Assembly (NCBI GenBank): GCA_016650435.1
Contig: JAENVT010000128.1
Span: 1 to 10,035 of the forward strand
Origin: Ilumatobacteraceae bacterium
GTDB lineage: Bacteria > Actinomycetota > Acidimicrobiia > Acidimicrobiales > Ilumatobacteraceae
Length of the DNA: 10,035 bases
Reading direction: 5' to 3'
Part shown: in pieces, positions 6,096 to 10,035 of the stretch
How the letters are laid out: every line of letters starts with the position of its first letter
How positions within the stretch are numbered: position 1 is the stretch's first letter
Translations under genes and position numbers: made by a program
The notes under the pieces: model-generated
The model's input: the letters and a program-made list of their open reading frames with translations, nothing else
Told to the model about the DNA's origin: nothing
Databases searched by the model: none

Positions 6096-7444
6096 GCCGG
6101 GCTCGGCCACGCGGCGCGGGTCGGCGCCAGAGACATCACCACGCGGGCTCCGCCGAGCGGGCTCGACTCGATCGTCACCGAACCTCCGTGCGCCAGCGCG
6201 ACCTGCTGGGCAATCGCCAAACCGAGCCCTGAACCATGGCCGCCGCCGCGCTCGAATCGCTCGAGCACGCGTTGACGGTCGGCTGGCGGCACACCGCGAC
6301 CGTTGTCGTCGACGGTCACAGTGGACCCGACGACTGAAACGATGACTCGCTGCGCCGCACCATCGACGGGCACTCCGTGAACCAGCGAGTTCCGCACGAT
6401 GTTGGCAATGGCCAATCTGACGCCGTCGCGCCAGGCGATGAGCGTGGTCGGCGGTGTCGACTCGATCTCGACAATCGCGTCAGGGGCGCGGCGGCGCTCG
6501 TCGGCAACTGCGGCATCCGCAACGTCCGCCAGATCGACTTCGTCGAACCACGACTGGTCGGCGAACTCGGCGTCAGCGAGCGCACGCACGGCCGACAACG
6601 CAACCGCCATGCGTTGCAACTGCTCGTTCGCCAGGCCAAGGACCTCGAGTCGATCCGGCTCGGAGATACGGCCGCTACGAGCCATGTCCAGATTGATGAG
6701 GGCGCCCTGCAGCGGCGTCCGCAACTCGTGGGTGGCCGACGCCGCGAAAGCCCTCGCGGCATCGAGCGCCGCGCCACGCCGGTGCGTCTCGTCGGCCAAC
6801 CGTTGAAGGTTCTCGTTCAGCGCCGTCGCCACATCGTCGACCTCGGTGGAGCCGTATGTCTCACCAACGCGCCATGTGCCGGGATCGGCATCTTCGATGC
6901 GCCCCGTGTCGCGACGCAGAGCCGTCAATGGCCGCGTCGCGATCTTGCCGAGCAGGTATCCGACGAGACCGGCGGCGATCGATGTCAGCACCATCACGAA
7001 AATGACCCGGCGGCGCAGTTGCACGGCGCGCGCATCCACGTCGCCGAGCGGTGAGACAAGTTGTACAAGCGTCTTGTCGCCAAGCTCTGGAACGTCGGAC
7101 ACCTCGACGGTGTACATCCGCCAGCGGTCACCGCTCGCGGATGCCGTCGACCAACCCGGCACGATGTTGTCGGGAAGCGGATCGTCGGGTAACAATCCGA
7201 GCGAAATCGTCTGGCGGCCGATCACGACCCGTGCCCCCTCCAACGTCGTGCGCAGTTCTGACTGGGCGAGCCGTTCGGCAACTGCGGCAAGAATCGGCGC
7301 AGTCGCAGCCCGCTCCTGCAGCTGGGTGTCGACACGCTCTTGCAGGATGGTGGCGAAGTATCCACGGAACAACGAGCCAACGGCGAGCAGGGTGATCGAC
7401 GCCGCCACGAACGATGCCAGTCCGGTGCGAGTCGCCAGGCGCAT
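6080..7444 (-). CDS. Sensor histidine kinase with HAMP domain
   Basis: A 454-residue membrane sensor kinase, partner of the response regulator immediately upstream. Layout: transmembrane helix 1 (about 10-27), an extracytoplasmic domain of about 115 residues with no motif I recognise, transmembrane helix 2 (about 146-167), HAMP (about 168-222), a HisKA dimerisation domain with the phosphoacceptor His239 in 'ATHELRTPLQG', and a HATPase_c domain. The ATPase boxes are visible: N box 'NIVRNSLVHG' (348-357), G1 'DDNGRG' (379-384), F box around F397 and G2 'GSGLGLAI' (404-411). The ATG (7442-7444) directly follows the regulator's TAG with no spacer. A GAGGA Shine-Dalgarno lies inside the regulator gene (7453-7457), 8 nt away, so translation is probably coupled. 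The signal is unknown. The 3' end overlaps the convergent ino1 by 16 bp. Confidence 0.93.
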   Translation of the reverse strand: MRLATRTGLASFVAASITLLAVGSLFRGYFATILQERVDTQLQERAATAPILAAVAERLAQSELRTTLEGARVVIGRQTISLGLLPDDPLPDNIVPGWSTASASGDRWRMYTVEVSDVPELGDKTLVQLVSPLGDVDARAVQLRRRVIFVMVLTSIAAGLVGYLLGKIATRPLTALRRDTGRIEDADPGTWRVGETYGSTEVDDVATALNENLQRLADETHRRGAALDAARAFAASATHELRTPLQGALINLDMARSGRISEPDRLEVLGLANEQLQRMAVALSAVRALADAEFADQSWFDEVDLADVADAAVADERRRAPDAIVEIESTPPTTLIAWRDGVRLAIANIVRNSLVHGVPVDGAAQRVIVSVVGSTVTVDDNGRGVPPADRQRVLERFERGGGHGSGLGLAIAQQVALAHGGSVTIESSPLGGARVVMSLAPTRAAWPSPAYSSS

Positions 7445-8146
7445 CTAGGGAATCCTCAACACGAAGCCGATGCCACGAACCGTTTCGATCAGCTGGTGGG
7501 CGCCGGTCGCATCGATCTTGCGGCGCACGTATCCGACGAACACATCGACGACGTTTGTATCGACATCGAAGTCGTAGCCCCACACCAGTTCGAGCAAACG
7601 GATCCGCGACAGAACGATCCCGGGATTCGCCGCGAACACCGCCAGCAAGTCGAACTCGCGCCTCGACAGTTCGAGCCGGGAATCACCGACCTTTGCGATG
7701 CGACGATCTAGGTCGATCCACAGCGGCCCCGCCGAAAACACCGTTGTCACACCTGCCGAGGGTTTCGACCTGCGCAGAAGGGCATGCACGCGCGCAGCGA
7801 GCTCGTCGAGCGAGAACGGCTTCACCACGTAGTCGTCGGCGCCGGCTTGCAGCCCGGCGACCCGATCTCCCACCTGGTCGCGAGCCGACAGAATCAGAAT
7901 CGGAGTATCAACGTCGAGGCCGCGCAGGCGTGTGCACAACTCGACTCCCGACATTCCAGGCAAACCGATGTCGACGATCATCACGTCTGGGCGGCGCCGG
8001 GCAACAATCGCTATCGCCGATTCCGCATCCGGCACCGATGATACGTCGAAGCCGTGCACGCCCAGCCCTCGATCGACTGCCATCCGTACGGCGTCGTCGT
8101 CTTCGACGACGAGCACGCGTCCCCCCTCGGGCGCATTCACCGACAC
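7445..8146 (-). CDS. OmpR/PhoB-family response regulator
   Basis: A DNA-binding response regulator of about 233 residues from the GTG at 8146. The receiver domain has the acidic pair in 'LVVEDDD', the phosphoacceptor Asp in 'MIVDIGLPGMSG' (residue 59 from this start), the switch Ser in 'ILSARD' and the conserved Lys in 'YVVKPFS'. The C-terminal winged helix follows: 'LELSRREFDLL', 'LELVWGYDFDVDTNVVDVFV' and 'VRGIGFVL'. This is the class that includes MprA, PhoP and TcrA. The frame is open to a TTG at 8182; GTG 8146 or GTG 8140 puts the first beta strand a normal distance from the start, and none has a strong Shine-Dalgarno. The gene follows the lipoprotein gene after about 70 bp (33 bp if the TTG is used) and abuts the kinase gene. 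Targets are unknown; autoregulation of the operon is likely but not shown. Confidence 0.93.
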   Translation of the reverse strand: MSVNAPEGGRVLVVEDDDAVRMAVDRGLGVHGFDVSSVPDAESAIAIVARRRPDVMIVDIGLPGMSGVELCTRLRGLDVDTPILILSARDQVGDRVAGLQAGADDYVVKPFSLDELAARVHALLRRSKPSAGVTTVFSAGPLWIDLDRRIAKVGDSRLELSRREFDLLAVFAANPGIVLSRIRLLELVWGYDFDVDTNVVDVFVGYVRRKIDATGAHQLIETVRGIGFVLRIP

Positions 8147-8215
8147 GACGCGCTCGATCGAACAGCAATCATTGGCGCGCAATCACTTCCACGCACCCAT
8201 TGTGGTCGCTGCGAG

Positions 8216-8602
8216 TCAGTCTTGACTGAGATCCGCATCGACACCGGCCAGGAGTTGGTCGATCTCGTCGAGTTGCTTCTCCATGTCGGCGACCTCTGCA
8301 TCGGTCACCGTTGCCGCGGCATCCGTCGTTGGCGTCGTTGCCGCCGCCGCGGTCGTTGCAACCTGAGCAACGGTTGTTGCCGGCGTAGTTGCCGCGGGTG
8401 CAGTGGTGATCGGCGCGTTGTCCACCGAGGTGACCGCAGGTTGCGTGGCCACCGGGGTGGTCGCAGCAGGAACAGTCACCGGCGACGTCGGATTGCTGCT
8501 TGCGTCAGACGATCCGCATGCGGCCAGGCCGACGGTGATGCTTACCGCGAGTGCGGCAAGCATCACCGCCGTCGACCCGTCCCGGTGTCGAAGCCTCATC
8601 AC
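8216..8602 (-). CDS. Small Thr/Pro/Ala-rich lipoprotein
   Basis: A 128-residue predicted lipoprotein. A short basic N-terminus and hydrophobic stretch end in the lipobox 'VGLAACG', giving lipidated Cys29 after signal peptidase II. Residues 30-98 are a low-complexity Thr/Ala/Pro/Val linker, probably extended and spanning the envelope. The last 30 residues form an acidic predicted amphipathic helix ('EVADMEKQLDEIDQLL'). No enzymatic motif is visible and I recognise no family. The GTG at 8602 overlaps the upstream stop by 4 nt; the ATG at 8599 shares one base with that TGA. Either implies translational coupling to the secreted-protein gene. Its place directly before a two-component pair suggests a sensor accessory or a stress output, which is inference. 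Confidence 0.83.
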   Translation of the reverse strand: MMRLRHRDGSTAVMLAALAVSITVGLAACGSSDASSNPTSPVTVPAATTPVATQPAVTSVDNAPITTAPAATTPATTVAQVATTAAAATTPTTDAAATVTDAEVADMEKQLDEIDQLLAGVDADLSQD

Positions 8603-9024
8603 TCATCCACGCCGTGATTACGGCACATCTCGGCGAGCTTGGTCAGGCGCTCTTGGCGCTTGGTCAGCACCGTCAGGGTCTGGGTGCGCACCTTGAGGCG
8701 GTTCTGCAGAACTGTCGCCAACTGCGTGCGGCCCTTGGCTGTTGCGTCGTCGATCTGGGCCTGCAACCACAGCAGCGATCCGCGTGTGCTGGCATCGCCG
8801 TTGAGGCGGGTGATCATGTTGCTGGTGCGGGTCTGAAGATTCGGAATCCGCAGGCATGCCCGCTTCAAGCGCGCCGGCAGCTCGCGGGTTGCGGTGCCAC
8901 TTGGTGGGGCAGTCGTCGGGCTCGCCGCGTTGACGGCGGCTGGTACAACCAAACCGGCGCCTGCCGTCACGACGACGGCACCGATCATGAGCTTCGACTT
9001 GAGACTGCGACGGGGGGTCGTCAT
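8599..9024 (-). CDS. Small Sec-exported helical protein of unknown function, two cysteines
   Basis: A 141-residue protein with a clear signal peptide: basic N-region (RRSLKSK), hydrophobic core (13-30) and a likely cleavage site after 'VNA' (residue 33). The mature part is short, basic and helical, with many Leu, Arg, Thr and Gln. It contains two cysteines, Cys57 ('LKRACLRIPNL') and Cys134 ('AEMCRNHG'), near its two ends, which could form a disulfide closing a helical hairpin. I do not recognise the family; the size and helical nature recall small envelope stress proteins such as Spy/CpxP, but no LTxxQ motif is present, so homology is not claimed. The ATG at 9024 has a strong AAAGGAG Shine-Dalgarno about 6 nt upstream. 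It is the first gene of the four-gene unit, with a CRP-type palindrome about 92 bp upstream. Confidence 0.82.
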   Translation of the reverse strand: MTTPRRSLKSKLMIGAVVVTAGAGLVVPAAVNAASPTTAPPSGTATRELPARLKRACLRIPNLQTRTSNMITRLNGDASTRGSLLWLQAQIDDATAKGRTQLATVLQNRLKVRTQTLTVLTKRQERLTKLAEMCRNHGVDE

Positions 9025-9045
9025 TATTCTCTCCTTTGATCACGC

Positions 9046-9063
9046 CGGTGTGTTCACCGAACA
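9046..9063. promoter_or_regulatory. Leader dyad upstream of the secreted-protein gene
   Basis: Two overlapping perfect inverted repeats lie in the leader: CGGTG-TGTT-CACCG (9046-9059) and TGTTC-ACC-GAACA (9051-9063). The second looks like a repressor operator, and the first could form an RNA hairpin about 10 bases ahead of the Shine-Dalgarno. The symmetry is seen; no known regulator consensus is claimed. Confidence 0.3.
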
Positions 9064-9107
9064 TGCACCACAATGAATCGGTTCTATGAGACGACTCTGT
9101 GAGCCTC

Positions 9108-9125
9108 ATGTGACAAACGTCACAT
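9108..9125. promoter_or_regulatory. CRP-type binding palindrome
   Basis: ATGTGAC-AAAC-GTCACAT is a perfect dyad that contains the exact CRP consensus TGTGA-N6-TCACA, recognised by E. coli CRP and by actinobacterial Crp such as Rv3676. It lies in non-coding DNA with its centre about 92 bp upstream of the secreted-protein start (9024). A weak -10-like CATAGA (minus strand, 9088-9083) would put the transcription start about 41 bp from the dyad centre, a class II activation geometry; that promoter is weakly supported. Confidence 0.6.
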
Positions 9126-9188
9126 ATTGCGACAGGGCACGTCGAGGCGTTGGTGGTGTCGATGATCGCCGTCTCGCCGCAGTTCCGG

Positions 9189-9233
9189 CTGCGCGGGCGC
9201 GATTCCAGAACCGGGACTTCCGATTTCGCGCCC
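9189..9233. repeat. Tandem repeat copy 1 (45 bp, inverted ends)
   Basis: The first of two identical 45-bp copies, 52 bp apart. Within the copy, GGGCGCGA near the left side and TCGCGCCC at the right end are perfect 8-bp inverted repeats around a 23-bp core rich in short GGAA/TTCC-like steps. It resembles a REP-type extragenic palindrome. No T-run follows, so it is not a standard terminator. Confidence 0.85.
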
Positions 9234-9240
9234 AGCGAAC

Positions 9241-9285
9241 CTGCGCGGGCGCGATTCCAGAACCGGGACTTCCGATTTCGCGCCC
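9241..9285. repeat. Tandem repeat copy 2 (45 bp, inverted ends)
   Basis: An exact copy of the element at 9189-9233, separated from it by 7 bp (AGCGAAC). Its right edge runs into a further small palindrome, CCGGT-A-ACCGG (9284-9294), before the dehydratase gene end at 9317. The complete identity suggests recent duplication or ongoing homogenisation. Confidence 0.85.
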
Positions 9286-9316
9286 GGTAACCGGCCCGGT
9301 TTCGCACGAAGGCGCG

Positions 9317-10035
9317 TCAGGGCGCCGGGGTTCGGCCGGCGAGGATCTCGGAGAGGATCGAAGCGTCCATGTTTCCGCCGCTGACGATCGCGCCAAGACG
9401 CCGGCCGGCAACCTGGCCGTGGTTCCGTTGGTCGGCGATGAGACCCGCCAGCGCGGCGGCGCCGGAAGGCTCGACGAGATGGTGGGTGCAACGCATCATC
9501 AGCCGCACGGCGTCAGCGCACTGGTCCTCGCTGATCTGCACGATTCGAGCCGCGCCGCCGACGATGATCTCGATCGCCGCCGGATCCGGCACGCGGGTCG
9601 CAACCCCGTCGATGAACGTTGCCGAAGTGTCGGTGCTGACAGGAGACCCTGCTGCGAACGACAGCGCCGTTGCCGGGGCAAGCTCTGACACCACGCCGAC
9701 GATCTCGGTGTCGAGGCCCAACAGATCGCGAATCGTGATGAGGCCACAGATCCCCGATCCCAGTCCCACCGGTACGTAGACGGTGTCGAGCTGACCGGCG
9801 GCGCGGAACAGCTCGTGCGCGTACGTGGCAACTCCGCGGCACAGATCACGATCGAACGACGGCACGGCCTCGAGACCGCGCTCTTCGGCCAGCGCCACCG
9901 AGTGTTCTCGGGCCGCTTGGAAATCGACACCGTGCTCGATCAACTCGGCGCCGAAACCGCGCATCGCCGCGTTCTTGTCGGGACTGTTGCCGTGGGGCAC
10001 GACGATCGTGACCGAGACACCGGCTGCCCGGCCGG
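9317..10035 (-). CDS. Threonine/serine dehydratase (PLP-dependent, fold type II), N-terminus cut off by the window edge
   Basis: The frame stays open to the right edge, so about 238 C-terminal residues are visible and roughly the first 80 are missing, including the PLP-binding lysine. The enzyme class deaminates threonine or serine to the 2-oxo acid and ammonia. Family marks are 'VTIVVPHGNSPDKNAAMRGFGAELIEHG', here split by ordinary variation from the consensus, then the Gly-rich PLP-phosphate loop as 'VPVGLGSG', then 'HLVEPSGAAALAGL' and the terminal 'AIVSGGNMDASILSEIL'. No ACT regulatory domain follows, so it is the short, catabolic or serine-racemase-like type. An internal GTG at 10000 is not the true start. 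The stop is TGA at 9317-9319. The tandem repeats and the CRP-type site lie just downstream. Confidence 0.88.
   Translation of the reverse strand, partial: GRAAGVSVTIVVPHGNSPDKNAAMRGFGAELIEHGVDFQAAREHSVALAEERGLEAVPSFDRDLCRGVATYAHELFRAAGQLDTVYVPVGLGSGICGLITIRDLLGLDTEIVGVVSELAPATALSFAAGSPVSTDTSATFIDGVATRVPDPAAIEIIVGGAARIVQISEDQCADAVRLMMRCTHHLVEPSGAAALAGLIADQRNHGQVAGRRLGAIVSGGNMDASILSEILAGRTPAP

Noticed and set aside
4761..6110. A 449-codon minus-strand open frame opposite ino1
   Set aside because: It covers exactly the length of a strongly conserved gene on the other strand and its product resembles no known protein.
8170..8182. ATTG/CAAT dyad upstream of the response regulator as an operator
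   Set aside because: Only 4-bp arms around a non-matching GC core; too weak to support a site.
8611..8624. Hairpin GCCGT-GATT-ACGGC just before the lipoprotein start
   Set aside because: A short stem within coding sequence, 9 nt from the next start; it could tune coupling, but nothing else supports it.
9189..9285. The two repeats as a CRISPR array or a terminator
   Set aside because: There are only two copies with a 7-bp spacer, so no CRISPR structure; the inverted arms are 23 bp apart with no T-run, so not an intrinsic terminator.
9086..9688. A plus-strand open frame running through the tandem repeats
   Set aside because: It passes through non-coding repeats and then antisense to the dehydratase gene; the frame and composition look like a shadow.

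Overview
The window is compact, high-GC bacterial DNA with ten protein-coding genes, eight complete and two cut by the edges. No rRNA, tRNA, CRISPR array, insertion sequence or phage gene was seen. The gene content points to an actinobacterium: a two-domain VOC protein resembling mycobacterial Cfp30B, an inositol-3-phosphate synthase, a PASTA-like membrane protein, an OmpR-type two-component pair and many GTG starts. A member of the Acidimicrobiia (Ilumatobacter-like) is my best guess, inferred from general protein style and not proven.

Left part (1-4136). A winged-helix protein, cut at its 5' end, is followed after 10 bp by an MFS exporter, probably in one transcript. The exporter's 3' end overlaps by 55 bp a convergent GNAT acetyltransferase. 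Divergent from the acetyltransferase is a two-domain VOC/glyoxalase-like protein. It converges, with a 4-bp gap, on a minus-strand membrane protein with one transmembrane helix, a long extracytoplasmic coiled coil and a C-terminal PASTA-like domain.

Middle (4286-6095). An OsmC-like protein that lacks the usual second cysteine is followed by a 442-residue inositol-3-phosphate synthase. The synthase makes the inositol phosphate used in inositol lipids and, in actinobacteria, mycothiol.

Right part (6080-9125, minus strand). Four genes lie head to tail: a small Sec-exported helical protein with two cysteines, a small Thr/Pro/Ala-rich lipoprotein, an OmpR/PhoB response regulator and its HAMP-containing sensor kinase. 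The first two overlap, and the regulator stop codon abuts the kinase start. I infer an envelope-sensing operon in which the exported proteins are sensor partners or outputs. A perfect CRP-type palindrome (TGTGA-N6-TCACA) lies about 92 bp upstream of the first gene, and a second dyad lies in the leader.

Between that site and the 3' end of a truncated threonine/serine dehydratase gene (9317-10035) are two exact tandem copies of a 45-bp element with inverted ends, 52 bp apart. They look like an intergenic REP-type repeat. The rest of the 9025-9316 gap shows no gene.

Overall the genes form several unrelated small units. The least explained parts are the exported-protein/two-component operon with its upstream control region and the tandem repeat.
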